This document shows positions 7,524-15,720 of a stretch of DNA of 55,165 nucleotides, one piece after another. The DNA is from Alistipes sp. (GTDB lineage: Bacteria > Bacteroidota > Bacteroidia > Bacteroidales > Rikenellaceae). Position 1 is the stretch's first letter; each line of letters begins with the position of its first letter. The notes beneath the pieces were generated by a model that searched no databases, was not told where the DNA came from, and saw nothing but the letters and a program-made list of their open reading frames with translations. The position numbers were made by a program, and so were the translations under genes. The stretch spans positions 1-55,165 of the forward strand of contig JAGBCX010000044.1 in NCBI GenBank assembly GCA_017937805.1, given 5' to 3'.

Positions 7524-8237
7524 ATGAAGAGAATCGTAATAATTCCAACATACAACGAGTGTGAGAATGTGGCTCGTATGACCGATAAGGTGATGTCACT
7601 TGCGGGCGATTTCGACCTCCTCTATGTCGATGACGGCTCGCCTGATGGTACAGCTGCAATTATCCGTGAGAAGATGGTGCAGTATGGCTCGCGCGTAAAT
7701 CTCTTGGAGCGCAAAGGCAAACTCGGCTTGGGTACAGCATATATCGCAGGCTTCAAGTGGGCCTTGGAGCGTGATTATGATGAGATTTTCGAGATGGATT
7801 GCGACTTTTCGCACAATCCTGACGATTTGATTCGTCTTGCATCTCGTTTGGAGAGCGATGCTGATGTAGCGATAGGTTCGCGATATATTACTGGTATGAA
7901 TGTGGTGAATTGGCCTCTATCACGTATTCTAATCTCCTACGGAGCATCGCTATATGTGCGCTTGGTTACGGGAATGCCTGTTTACGATTCGACTGCCGGT
8001 TTTGTTGGCTATAAGGCTGAAGTTTTGCGCCGTATAAATCTCGATAAAGTGCAGATGATTGGCTATGGCTTTCAGATAGAGATGAAGTATACGGCTTGGA
8101 AAAAGGGATTTCGTCTGCGAGAGGAGTCAATTATCTTTACCGACCGCGAACTCGGAACCTCGAAGATGTCGAGCAGTATCTTCGGTGAGGCGTTTTTCGG
8201 AGTGTTAAAACTGCCGTTCAGGCACCTCAATAGGTAA
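7524..8237 (+). CDS. Polyprenol monophosphomannose synthase (DPM1-like GT2)
   Basis: 237 residues. Transfers mannose, or another hexose, from GDP-sugar to a polyprenyl phosphate at the cytoplasmic face of the membrane. Motifs: IPTYNECENV at 7-16, YVDDGSPDGT at 34-43, MDCDFSHNP at 91-99 carrying the metal-binding DxD, and a late DRELGTSKMS motif characteristic of DPM1-type enzymes. No C-terminal membrane domain, as in single-domain DPM1. The start at 7524 is preferred over a longer frame from 7488 because the family begins directly at the RIVIIPTYNE strand. A small outer-membrane protein gene follows after 12 bases. Confidence 0.9.
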   Translation: MKRIVIIPTYNECENVARMTDKVMSLAGDFDLLYVDDGSPDGTAAIIREKMVQYGSRVNLLERKGKLGLGTAYIAGFKWALERDYDEIFEMDCDFSHNPDDLIRLASRLESDADVAIGSRYITGMNVVNWPLSRILISYGASLYVRLVTGMPVYDSTAGFVGYKAEVLRRINLDKVQMIGYGFQIEMKYTAWKKGFRLREESIIFTDRELGTSKMSSSIFGEAFFGVLKLPFRHLNR

Positions 8238-8249
8238 AAAAAGTTACAG

Positions 8250-9170
8250 ATGAAGAGACCACTAAACATATTGCTTACACTGCTTGCCCTGCTCTTTGTG
8301 GGGCATGTTTCTGCGCAGACCGATATAGAGCAACCAAATCTTGGAGTACCGAGCAAGATTGGTCCTGCATACTTCGGACCTAACGCCTTTCCGGTACCCG
8401 ATATGCTTGATGGTCGCACCTCCTCGGAGTTGAAACTCGAACTCTATGGTGATTGTTTCCTCGGCACAACTACGGGGCGAGCATCAGACGATATCACGGG
8501 CGATTTGTTTGCAAAACTGACCATTCCACTCTTCACTCCAAAGGCTAATCTGACGGTGTGGATGCCGATATTCGAGTACTTCTACACCTCGGCAGAGTTG
8601 AACGCCTTGCGCCGATTGCCGGCACCATACAACACGAATGATTTGCAAGGTATGGATTCTGGCGATGTCTATATCTCGGCAGATGTGCGCATACTCTCGC
8701 AGGAACGACACTATGTCGATATGGCTGTTCGTGCAGCGCTGAAAACTGCCTCTGCAAATCAGTATGCCAAAGGTCGTTGCTATGATGCTCCGGGTTATTT
8801 CTTCGATGTGGCAGTGGGACACAGCATCAACCTTATCGGAGGTAATCACTACCTTCGTGTTGCGGCTTCGACAGGCTTTCTGTGTTGGCAAACCGACAAC
8901 GGCCGACAAAATGATGCTGTGATGTATGGAGTGATGCTGGCTTATAGATTTCGGCGTGTATCCATAGATGCGACTTTCGGCGGATATGCAGGTTGGGAGC
9001 GTGTAGGTGACCGCCCGATGACCTTGAAAGCAAATCTGTCGTACCATATTGATAACCTCTCGTTGCGTTTGGGCTATCAGGTTGGTTTCAAGGATTGGCC
9101 ATATCGCCAAATTCGAGTGGGCGCAACATACGCCTTCGATATTCTGAACAAGAAGAGTAGGATAAAATAA
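8250..9170 (+). CDS. Predicted outer-membrane beta-barrel protein, function unknown
   Basis: 306 residues with a signal peptide (1-22, ending VSAQ). The remainder alternates amphipathic strands rich in Tyr, Phe and Gly, for example YVDMAVRAALKTA, NHYLRVAASTGFLCW and LRLGYQVGFKDWPYRQIRVGATYAF, consistent with a barrel of about 12 strands. The C-terminus (NKKSRIK) is charged and lacks the usual terminal aromatic residue, although YAFDI lies close by. I do not recognise a named family. It sits between the DPM1-like gene and a purine permease with short gaps, so it is probably cotranscribed. Confidence 0.72.
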   Translation: MKRPLNILLTLLALLFVGHVSAQTDIEQPNLGVPSKIGPAYFGPNAFPVPDMLDGRTSSELKLELYGDCFLGTTTGRASDDITGDLFAKLTIPLFTPKANLTVWMPIFEYFYTSAELNALRRLPAPYNTNDLQGMDSGDVYISADVRILSQERHYVDMAVRAALKTASANQYAKGRCYDAPGYFFDVAVGHSINLIGGNHYLRVAASTGFLCWQTDNGRQNDAVMYGVMLAYRFRRVSIDATFGGYAGWERVGDRPMTLKANLSYHIDNLSLRLGYQVGFKDWPYRQIRVGATYAFDILNKKSRIK

Positions 9171-9179
9171 TTTACTGCT

Positions 9180-10466
9180 ATGCTCAAACGATTATTCGGA
9201 TTAGATAGTTCGGTTACACCTGTTAAAACCGAGATTATTGCGGGTATTACCACATTCTTGACAATGGCGTATATACTCGCCGTAAATCCAAATATCCTTT
9301 CGGTTACAGGAATGGACAAAGGGGCACTCTTTACAACAACGGTGCTGGCGGCATTTATCCCGACATTGATGATGGGATTGTATGCCAAGTTGCCCTTTGC
9401 GTTGGCTCCGTGTATGGGTTTGAACGCCTTTTTTGCCTATACGGTTTGCCTCACGATGGGCTACTCGTGGCAATTTGCCCTGACGGCAGTGTTGATTGAA
9501 GGTCTGATTTTTATCCTGCTCACGGTTACCAACCTGCGTGAAAAGATTGTACACGCCTTGCCAAAGTGTCTGCGAGAGTCAATTTCGGTGGGTATTGGTC
9601 TGTTTATCGCCTTTATCGGTCTGCAAAATGCAGGTCTTATCGTTCGCTCCGATGCAACGCTTGTGACATTGGGCGATATTGGCACTCCGACTGCGATACT
9701 CTCGATACTCGGACTCGTTATAACCTCGATATTGTTGGTTAAGCGAGTTAAAGGTGCGCTGCTGATAGGTATCGTTCTCGCTGCCGTTATCGGTGTGCCG
9801 ATGGGTGTGACAAAGTTTGGTGGCTTTGTCAGCACACCTCCAAGCATCGAGCCTATATTCTGCAAGTTCGAGTGGGCTAATATCCTCTCGAAAGATATGT
9901 TTATCGTGGTATTTACACTCCTCTTTATCGACCTGTTCGATACCATTGGAACGCTTATCGGAGTCTCGGCAAAGGCTAATATGTTGGACAGAGAGGGCAA
10001 TCCTATCCGTATGCGTCAGGCGTTTATGTGCGATGCTATCGGAACTACGGCAGGTGCGTTTCTCGGCACCAGCACCGTTGGAACCTATGTCGAGAGTGCC
10101 GCAGGTGTGTCGGAGGGTGGTCGCAGCGGATTGACTGCAACGGTAACGGCGTTGTGCTTCTTGTTGTGCCTCTTTTTTGCCCCGTTCTTCCTCTCGTTGC
10201 CGAGTGCGGCGACTGCTCCGGTGCTTATCTTGGTGGGCGTGATGATGATGTCGGGAGTGTCGAAAATCGACTTCTCGAACTACTTGGAGGCTATACCATC
10301 TTTTTTGTGTATTATAATGATGCCGTTGGCATACAGCATCTCCGATGGTATTATCTTTGGTGTGTTGAGCTATGTGCTGATACATCTCGGCAGTGGAAAC
10401 TATCGCAAGGTAAGTATCTCGACCTATATCCTTGCAGCGTTGTTCTTGTTGAAATTCTTGTTGTAA
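9180..10466 (+). CDS. NCS2-family purine permease (AzgA/GhxP-like)
   Basis: 428 residues with about 12-14 membrane segments. The N-terminus TEIIAGITTFLTMAYILAVNP is the signature of the AzgA branch of nucleobase-cation symporters, which carry adenine, guanine or hypoxanthine with protons. Other family motifs seen are APCMGLNAFFAYT, FTLLFIDLFDTIGTLIG and GTSTVGTYVESAAGVSEGGRSGLTA, the last containing substrate and cation residues of transmembrane segment 10. Ten bases separate it from the upstream barrel gene. The specific purine cannot be decided. Confidence 0.93.
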   Translation: MLKRLFGLDSSVTPVKTEIIAGITTFLTMAYILAVNPNILSVTGMDKGALFTTTVLAAFIPTLMMGLYAKLPFALAPCMGLNAFFAYTVCLTMGYSWQFALTAVLIEGLIFILLTVTNLREKIVHALPKCLRESISVGIGLFIAFIGLQNAGLIVRSDATLVTLGDIGTPTAILSILGLVITSILLVKRVKGALLIGIVLAAVIGVPMGVTKFGGFVSTPPSIEPIFCKFEWANILSKDMFIVVFTLLFIDLFDTIGTLIGVSAKANMLDREGNPIRMRQAFMCDAIGTTAGAFLGTSTVGTYVESAAGVSEGGRSGLTATVTALCFLLCLFFAPFFLSLPSAATAPVLILVGVMMMSGVSKIDFSNYLEAIPSFLCIIMMPLAYSISDGIIFGVLSYVLIHLGSGNYRKVSISTYILAALFLLKFLL

Positions 10467-10477
10467 CAGATTATATT

Positions 10478-10927
10478 ATGAGAAAGGTTATTACAATTTT
10501 GGCGGCACTGCTGATTGGTGCAGGTGCAGTGTTTTTTTACTTCCGCTTCTACTTCGTCTTTGGCGAGGGTGTGAAGAGTGGAGAGTTGAACTATGTGGTC
10601 CATAAGGGCTTTATCTTCAAGACCTATGAGGGTAAACTTATTCAGGCTGGTTTCCGTGCGCAGACGGCTGGTGTGCAGTCCTACGAGTTTGAGTTCTCGG
10701 TGCCTGACAAGGAGTTGGCTGAGCGTTTGATGTTGCTCGGTGGTCAGACAGTGGAGTTACACTATAAGGAGTACTTTGGCTCACTGCCTTGGCGAGGATT
10801 TACGAAGTTTGTAGTAGATAGTATAGTCTCTGCACGTCCGCTTTACTATCCACAAACTCCGGCAGGTAGGTTGCCATTAGACGAACCAAAGAGTGCCACT
10901 ACAGAGATTGCGGGCGAGGAGATTTAG
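10478..10927 (+). CDS. Membrane-anchored conserved Bacteroidetes protein
   Basis: 149 residues: one N-terminal transmembrane segment (about 4-24) and a soluble, presumably periplasmic domain with FGEGVKSGELNYVVHKGFIFKTYEG split across 29-53 and the phrase ELHYKEYFGSLPWRGFTKFVV. I recall homologues widespread in Bacteroidales, sometimes mislabelled as 6-phosphogluconate dehydrogenase, for which nothing here gives support. The start at 10478 is chosen over the longer frame from 10028, which merely overlaps the permease. A strong terminator follows directly, closing this transcript. Confidence 0.78.
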   Translation: MRKVITILAALLIGAGAVFFYFRFYFVFGEGVKSGELNYVVHKGFIFKTYEGKLIQAGFRAQTAGVQSYEFEFSVPDKELAERLMLLGGQTVELHYKEYFGSLPWRGFTKFVVDSIVSARPLYYPQTPAGRLPLDEPKSATTEIAGEEI

Positions 10928-10934
10928 AGAAGGG

Positions 10935-10965
10935 GAGTTCGGTGTTGCACCGAACTCTTTTTCGT
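10935..10965 (+). terminator. Rho-independent terminator
   Basis: GAGTTCGGTG (10935-10944), loop TTG, CACCGAACTC (10948-10957), then TTTTTCGTTTTTT. It ends the operon before the cobalamin riboswitch promoter. Confidence 0.88.
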
Positions 10966-11005
10966 TTTTTTGTGCGTTATATACTGCATTTTAATTTCTT
11001 TTTCC

Positions 11006-11013
11006 TATCTTTG
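11006..11013 (+). promoter_or_regulatory. Promoter -7 box for the cobalamin operon
   Basis: TATCTTTG, matching TAnnTTTG. Transcription should start near 11020, at the first bases of the cobalamin riboswitch. Confidence 0.65.
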
Positions 11014-11019
11014 CATCGT

Positions 11020-11252
11020 CAGAGGTTCCGGTGCAGAGCCACGCTCGCACGGATTAAAACGGAATTCGGTGCAAATCCGAAACAGTACCTGCTGCTGTAA
11101 GTTCCTGCCCCAGAGGGTGCAAGGGTTGTGTCGGGAGATGCAACACTGTGCAAAAAAGGGGGTAAAAAGGCACTCTTTGCCACTGGTCTTTTTTAGGGAT
11201 TGGGAAGGCGCCTTGCGGAACAAGTCAGAAGACCTACCTCGACATTTTTGTT
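11020..11252 (+). ncRNA. Cobalamin riboswitch
   Basis: The conserved blocks are present in order: GGTTCCGGTGCAGAGCC at the 5' side, CGGTGCAAATCCGAAACAGT, the CTGCTGCTGTAAG core, GGCACTCTTTGCCACTG, GGGAAGGCGCC and the closing AAGTCAGAAGACCTACC near 11223-11239. The organisation fits the AdoCbl class with a long variable P-region. It precedes three coupled genes ending in a BtuB-like receptor, the standard target of B12 repression in Bacteroidetes. Confidence 0.93.
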
Positions 11253-11292
11253 TAACAATCCGCAGGCAATCGGATTATAAAACTTACATTTT

Positions 11293-12189
11293 ATGTCCAA
11301 AATATTTAAGTTTGCACTTGTTGCAGCCCTATTGGTGGTAGGTGGCTGTACATCATTTGAAGGTGGTTTTGTAGGTGGCGGTAATAATACGGCCCCCAAA
11401 CCGGCAACGTACGAGTACGAGGTGGTGGAGTTTCTCCCTGCACCCGGGCAGTTTGTGAATGAAGGCTACTCTGCTGCAACTATGGAGGAGGCGTGTGCCT
11501 ATGCGCAAGAGCGCATCAATAATCGCTACTTTGTTTCGTTAGGTGGCTTTGGCGGATATATAGTTGTAAGGTTTAAAAAACCTGTCGTAAATTCGGAGGG
11601 CGACTACGACTTCGGAATTTACGGAAACTCGTTTAGTGGCAGTTCAGAGCCCGGTGTTGTGTGGGTGTCGCAAGATACAAATAAGAATGGTGTGGCAGAT
11701 GATGAGTGGTTTGAGTTGCATGGCTCGGAGAGTGGCAAGGATAGCACTCAGCAAAATTACGCTATTACCTACTCTCGGACAGATAATGAAACCGAAATTG
11801 CGTGGCGCGACAACAAGGGCGAGAGTGGCACTATTGAGCGCAATTCGATGCACCGACAAGACTATTTTCCTGCGTGGGTGACCGATAACGAATACACCCT
11901 TTCGGGTACGCTTCTGCCCGACAATAGCGAGTGGATCGAGAAGAATCAGGAGTGGGTATTGCACGCTTTTGAGTGGGGTTATGTCGATAATTTCAGTGAG
12001 ATAGACCTTGCAGAGGACCGAGCAAATCGTTTTCGTATCCTCGATGCTCGTGATGCGTTAGGTGAGGTGGCAAACTTGCCACAAATCGACTTTGTAAAGG
12101 TGCAATCGGCAACAAATGTAATCCATAAGGCTATTGGCGAGGTTTCGACCGAGGTGTGTGGCTTTGTATCATATAACAGCGAGGAGTAA
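11293..12189 (+). CDS. Surface lipoprotein of the cobalamin uptake operon
   Basis: 298 residues; lipobox VVGGC with the acylated cysteine at residue 19, followed by a Gly/Asn-rich stretch typical of Bacteroidetes surface-exported lipoproteins. The mature part contains the phrases VSLGGFGGYIVVRF, DFGIYGNSFSGSSEPGVVWVSQD and ADDEWFELHGSE. I recall this type of protein, often called cell surface protein, near BtuB/BtuG genes in Bacteroides. It is first in the riboswitch operon and its stop overlaps the next start (TAATG). A role in capturing cobalamin or corrinoid complexes at the surface is inferred from position; equivalence to BtuH is not established. Confidence 0.75.
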   Translation: MSKIFKFALVAALLVVGGCTSFEGGFVGGGNNTAPKPATYEYEVVEFLPAPGQFVNEGYSAATMEEACAYAQERINNRYFVSLGGFGGYIVVRFKKPVVNSEGDYDFGIYGNSFSGSSEPGVVWVSQDTNKNGVADDEWFELHGSESGKDSTQQNYAITYSRTDNETEIAWRDNKGESGTIERNSMHRQDYFPAWVTDNEYTLSGTLLPDNSEWIEKNQEWVLHAFEWGYVDNFSEIDLAEDRANRFRILDARDALGEVANLPQIDFVKVQSATNVIHKAIGEVSTEVCGFVSYNSEE

Positions 12190-13286
12190 TGCGCTGCCTA
12201 CGCCAAATATCTGTTTGCATACTTGCAGTACTGCTCGCCTCGTGCATGAGGTGGGAGTATGGCCTTACGGAGCAGTTTGATGCCACAGCAAATGGCGTAT
12301 TTATTACGAATGAGGGAAATTTTACCTACGGCGGAGCGACACTGTCATATTACGACCCTACCTTCAAAAGTGTAGAAAACGAGGTCTTTTATCGTGCCAA
12401 CGCGATGAAGTTGGGCGATGTGGCGCAGTCGATGGTTGTGCGCAACGGTATCGGTTGGGTGGTGGTTAATAACTCGCATGTGGTCTTTGCCATTGATGTC
12501 GAAACCTTCCGTGAGGTAGGGCGTATAACCGACTTACCTTCACCGCGTTATATCCTCTTCGCATCTGACGAAAAGGCCTATATCTCGCAGATTGATAGCG
12601 ATAGAATAATTATCGTAAACCCCAAAACTTTCCAGATTACGGGCGAGATTATCTGTCCGATGACAACCGAATATCGCACCGGCTCGACAGAGCAGATGGT
12701 GCTGTTGGGTGACTATCTCTATGTCGCTTGTTGGTCGTATCAAAAACGAATTTTGAAGATTGATACCCGCACCGATAAAGTGGTGGATTACAAGGATATA
12801 GGCTTGCAGCCAAAATCTATGGTTGCGGATAAAAACGGCAAGTTGTGGGTTGTGAGCGATGGCGGTTACGAGGGTAATGCAATAGGCTACGAGCCTGCGA
12901 AATTATATCGCATAAATCCCGAAAATTTGGAGGTGGAGCAGACTTTTGCACTCGGCTTGAATGGTTCGGGTAATGCTACTCGCTCGGCTTCGCGTCTGAA
13001 AATCAACGACAAGGGCGATATGCTCTATTGGATTGATGGTGGCGTGTGGCGTATGGCGATTGATGCTGCGGAGTTGCCTGCCGAGCCATTTATCCGACCT
13101 ATTGAAGGGGTAAATCGCTCGTTGTACTACGCTTTGGGCGTTGCTCCCGATACGGAGGAGGTCTATGTGGGCGATGCACTCGACTATCAGCAACGCTCGA
13201 TTATCTATCGCTATTCGAGCGATGGCAAATTGCTCGATTCATTTACCGCAGGCGTTATTGCAGGCGATTTTTGTTGGAAAAAGTGA
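12189..13286 (+). CDS. btuG: BtuG-like beta-propeller cobalamin-binding surface lipoprotein
   Basis: 365 residues with signal sequence and lipobox cysteine at about residue 19 (LLASC). The mature protein shows YVTN/YncE-like propeller repeats: FREVGRITDLPSPRYILF, KTFQITGEIICPM, DKVVDYKDIGLQPKSMV, and NGKLWVVSDGGYEG. BtuG of Bacteroides is such a propeller, binds vitamin B12 with very high affinity on the outer face and caps BtuB. Genomic position directly before the BtuB-like receptor and under a cobalamin riboswitch supports the assignment. Start overlaps the previous stop and its own stop overlaps the BtuB start (TGATG), so all three are translationally coupled. Confidence 0.85.
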   Translation: MRCLRQISVCILAVLLASCMRWEYGLTEQFDATANGVFITNEGNFTYGGATLSYYDPTFKSVENEVFYRANAMKLGDVAQSMVVRNGIGWVVVNNSHVVFAIDVETFREVGRITDLPSPRYILFASDEKAYISQIDSDRIIIVNPKTFQITGEIICPMTTEYRTGSTEQMVLLGDYLYVACWSYQKRILKIDTRTDKVVDYKDIGLQPKSMVADKNGKLWVVSDGGYEGNAIGYEPAKLYRINPENLEVEQTFALGLNGSGNATRSASRLKINDKGDMLYWIDGGVWRMAIDAAELPAEPFIRPIEGVNRSLYYALGVAPDTEEVYVGDALDYQQRSIIYRYSSDGKLLDSFTAGVIAGDFCWKK

Positions 13287-15301
13287 TGCGCAAGGGGATT
13301 TCAATATTGCTGTTACTTCTTGTTTCTCTGACTGCTTGGGCGGAGGAGCGCGATTGGTTGCGTGATGGCTTGGAGATTCCCGATGTGGAGGTCGTGGCTC
13401 GCCGACCGATGCGCGATATTGGGGTGGAGCAGACCAAAATAGACTCGGCAATGCTGCATCAAAATATCTCGCTCTCGATGGCAGATATTCTCTCGTTTAA
13501 CTCCTCGATTTTTGTCAAAAATAGCGGTCGTGCAACCCTCTCGACCGTGTCGTTTCGAGGTACTTCACCATCGCATACACAGGTGCTGTGGAATGGTCTG
13601 CTTATAAACTCACCAATGCTCGGCATGACCGATTTTTCGATGATACCATCGTTTTTGGTCGATAAAGCTACGCTTCTGCATGGCTCCTCATCGGTTACCG
13701 AGTCGGGTGGTGGCTTGGGTGGTGCGGTAAAACTCGCTACCGAGCCAACTGCGGAGGAGGGTTTCGGACTCCACTTTGTACAGGGCGTTGGCTCATTCTG
13801 GACTTTTGACGATTTCTTGCGTTTGACATACGGCAATGGTCGTTGGCACTCCTCGACAAGAGTGGTCTTTTCGACCTCGAAAAACAACTATCGCTACCGC
13901 AACTACGACAAAAAGGAGAATATCTACGATGCGGAGCATAATATCGTGGAACAGTACTATCCCGTGGAGCGCAACCGCAATGCCGCCTTTCGCGATGCGC
14001 ATCTCTTGCAGGAGGTCTATTACAAGACGAAAAATGGCGACCGCCTATCGTTAAATGCGTGGTACACAAATTCTTATCGAGAGTTGCCACTGCTGACTAC
14101 CGACTATGGCTCTTCGCCCGAATATGAAAACTATCAGCGCGAAAATTCGTTCCGAGGGGTTGTGGGCTACGACCATATTCGCACGAATTGGCGAGTAGGG
14201 GCAAAGGCGGGATATATCTACACTTGGCTCGGTTACGACTACTCCTATAACAAAGTCGCAACAACTCGTTCCCGAAGTCGCATCAATACGATTTACGCTT
14301 CAGTGTCGGGCAACTACTCCTTCGAGGAGGCGAAGGTGTTGCTGTCGGGCGATATTACCCTGCACGAAAACTTTGTCCGCTCATCGGACAGTGCAGTAGG
14401 GTATAGTGCTGACCGAGCTGAACTCTCGGCTGTGGTGTCGGCTCGTTGGCAACCGATTGATAGATTGGGCGTTGCAGCGACTATGCGTGAAGAGATGTAT
14501 GGGCAAGAGTGGACTCTGCCTATTCCGGTTGTGGCGGTCGAAGGTGTTGTGTCGCAGAAAGGAAATATAATGCTCCGAGCCTCAGCCTCACGCAACCATC
14601 GTGCGCCATCGCTCAATGATTTGTACTTTCGACCGGGAGGAAATCCCGACCTTCGCAGTGAAACGGGTTGGAGTTATGATGCAGGTATTTCGAGCGAGGT
14701 AGGGCGCAAAGATATATACAAATTGAAGGTGTCGGCTTCGTGGTTTGAGTCGTGGATTGACGATTGGATTTTGTGGCTGCCGACAAACAAGGGTTTCTTT
14801 TCGCCCCGCAATGTCAAAAAAGTACACTCCTACGGTGTGGAGGCACAAGCATCGCTCTCGGTGCGCTTGGCAAAGGATTGGCGATTGGAACTAAATGGCT
14901 CGGCAGCGTGGACACCTTCGGTGAATGTGGGCGCACCAATCTCGGCTGGCGACAACTCGATAGGCAAGCAGTTGCCTTATGTGCCACGCTTTTCATCTTC
15001 GGTAACGGGGCGATTGTCATTCCGTTCGTGGTCGCTATTGTACAAGTGGTGCCATTATAGCGAGCGATTTACAATGTCAAGCAATGATGTAGCCTTGACG
15101 GGCAAACTACCGCCATACTTTATGAATAATATCGAGTTGGAGAAGCAATTTTCCTTCCGCTGGGCAGACCTCTCGCTCAAAGGCGCTATAAATAACCTCT
15201 TCAACGAGGAGTATGTATCGGTGTTGTCGCACCCGATGCCGGGTATAAACTTTGAAATATTCTTTGGTATTAGACCCAAGTGGGGAGAGAAAAAACGATA
15301 A
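13286..15301 (+). CDS. btuB: BtuB-like TonB-dependent cobalamin receptor
   Basis: 671 residues: signal peptide (1-20), short TonB-box region around LEIPDVEVVARR, plug about 45-165 (DILSFNSSIFVKNSGRATL, VSFRGTSPSHTQVLWNG, GGGLGGAVKLAT) and a barrel through residue 671. The barrel contains RNHRAPSLNDLYFRPGGNP and NLFNEEY, common in siderophore/B12-type receptors. The start at 13286 forms TGATG with the btuG stop; a start at 13271 would add five residues before the signal peptide and is less likely. With BtuG it should move cobalamins across the outer membrane; no BtuCDF genes are in the window. Confidence 0.9.
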   Translation: MRKGISILLLLLVSLTAWAEERDWLRDGLEIPDVEVVARRPMRDIGVEQTKIDSAMLHQNISLSMADILSFNSSIFVKNSGRATLSTVSFRGTSPSHTQVLWNGLLINSPMLGMTDFSMIPSFLVDKATLLHGSSSVTESGGGLGGAVKLATEPTAEEGFGLHFVQGVGSFWTFDDFLRLTYGNGRWHSSTRVVFSTSKNNYRYRNYDKKENIYDAEHNIVEQYYPVERNRNAAFRDAHLLQEVYYKTKNGDRLSLNAWYTNSYRELPLLTTDYGSSPEYENYQRENSFRGVVGYDHIRTNWRVGAKAGYIYTWLGYDYSYNKVATTRSRSRINTIYASVSGNYSFEEAKVLLSGDITLHENFVRSSDSAVGYSADRAELSAVVSARWQPIDRLGVAATMREEMYGQEWTLPIPVVAVEGVVSQKGNIMLRASASRNHRAPSLNDLYFRPGGNPDLRSETGWSYDAGISSEVGRKDIYKLKVSASWFESWIDDWILWLPTNKGFFSPRNVKKVHSYGVEAQASLSVRLAKDWRLELNGSAAWTPSVNVGAPISAGDNSIGKQLPYVPRFSSSVTGRLSFRSWSLLYKWCHYSERFTMSSNDVALTGKLPPYFMNNIELEKQFSFRWADLSLKGAINNLFNEEYVSVLSHPMPGINFEIFFGIRPKWGEKKR

Positions 15302-15325
15302 ATAGATAAAAAAAGTAAAAAAGAT

Positions 15326-15356
15326 TTTGCGGAAATGGAAATTTCGCTTATCTTTG
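15326..15356 (+). promoter_or_regulatory. Promoter of the tRNA-Met gene
   Basis: TTTG at 15326-15329, 19-base spacer, TATCTTTG at 15349-15356. Transcription would begin about 12 bases before the mature tRNA. Confidence 0.75.
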
Positions 15357-15374
15357 CACTCGCTTAAACGCAAT

Positions 15375-15448
15375 GGCGGGATAGCTCAGCTGGTTAGAGC
15401 GCATGATTCATAATCATGAGGTCGAGAGTTCAAGTCTCTCTCCCGCTA
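15375..15448 (+). tRNA. tRNA-Met (anticodon CAT)
   Basis: 74 nt cloverleaf: acceptor GGCGGGA/TCCCGCT with a G-T first pair and discriminator A; D stem GCTC/GAGC; anticodon stem CATGA/TCATG with loop TTCATAA (anticodon CAT); T arm GAGAG-TTCAAGT-CTCTC. CCA is not encoded. The paired 1-72 position and the absence of three G-C pairs at the base of the anticodon stem argue against the initiator. It is elongator Met, or possibly the lysidine-modified Ile2 isoacceptor. Confidence 0.95.
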
Positions 15449-15460
15449 CAAAAAACAGTT

Positions 15461-15489
15461 AGGAGTGATTTTTATCACTCCTTTTTTTT
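15461..15489 (+). terminator. Terminator of the tRNA-Met transcript
   Basis: AGGAGTGAT (15461-15469), loop TTTT, ATCACTCCT (15474-15482), then a run of T. It lies inside a larger inverted repeat in which the 3' end of the tRNA (from about 15436) pairs with TTTTTTTGTAGCGGGGAGAGA-like sequence at 15483-15503. Confidence 0.88.
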
Positions 15490-15514
15490 GTAGCGGGGAG
15501 AGACCGTGTGTTAC

Positions 15515-15552
15515 CCACCCCCTAAATCCCCCTCCTGTGAGGGGGACTTATT
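15515..15552. repeat. GC-rich extragenic hairpin (CCCCCTC-GAGGGGG)
   Basis: CCCCCTC CTGT GAGGGGG preceded by CCACCCCCTAAATC. I recall this sort of C-rich palindrome as scattered extragenic sequence in many bacteria. No coding signal. Confidence 0.55.
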
Positions 15553-15596
15553 TATATACGCAACAAACGCAATCACCCTATCGTAATCCCTTATGA

Positions 15597-15653
15597 CCTA
15601 CAAAAAATGATTAGGAGTGGTTTTGCCACTCCTATTTTTTTGTAGCGGAGAGA
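15597..15653. repeat. Second copy of the tRNA 3'-flank terminator block
   Basis: CTACAAAAAATGATT, hairpin AGGAGTGG (15613-15620)/CCACTCCT (15626-15633), T run, then GTAGCGGAGAGAGA. It aligns closely with 15446-15503 (tRNA end, terminator and GTAGCGGGGAGAGA) but no tRNA body precedes it. It is either a remnant of a lost second tRNA or a duplicated terminator. Confidence 0.7.
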
Positions 15654-15720
15654 GAGCCCCCCCCTCTTGCGACAGATTAGATAAAACTTTGGCTTGCGTT
15701 TTGCGGTCTTGGTGATGGTT

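Noticed and set aside
9579-10385. 268-codon antisense open frame over the purine permease
   Set aside because: His/Arg/Gln-rich noise opposite a clear membrane transporter.
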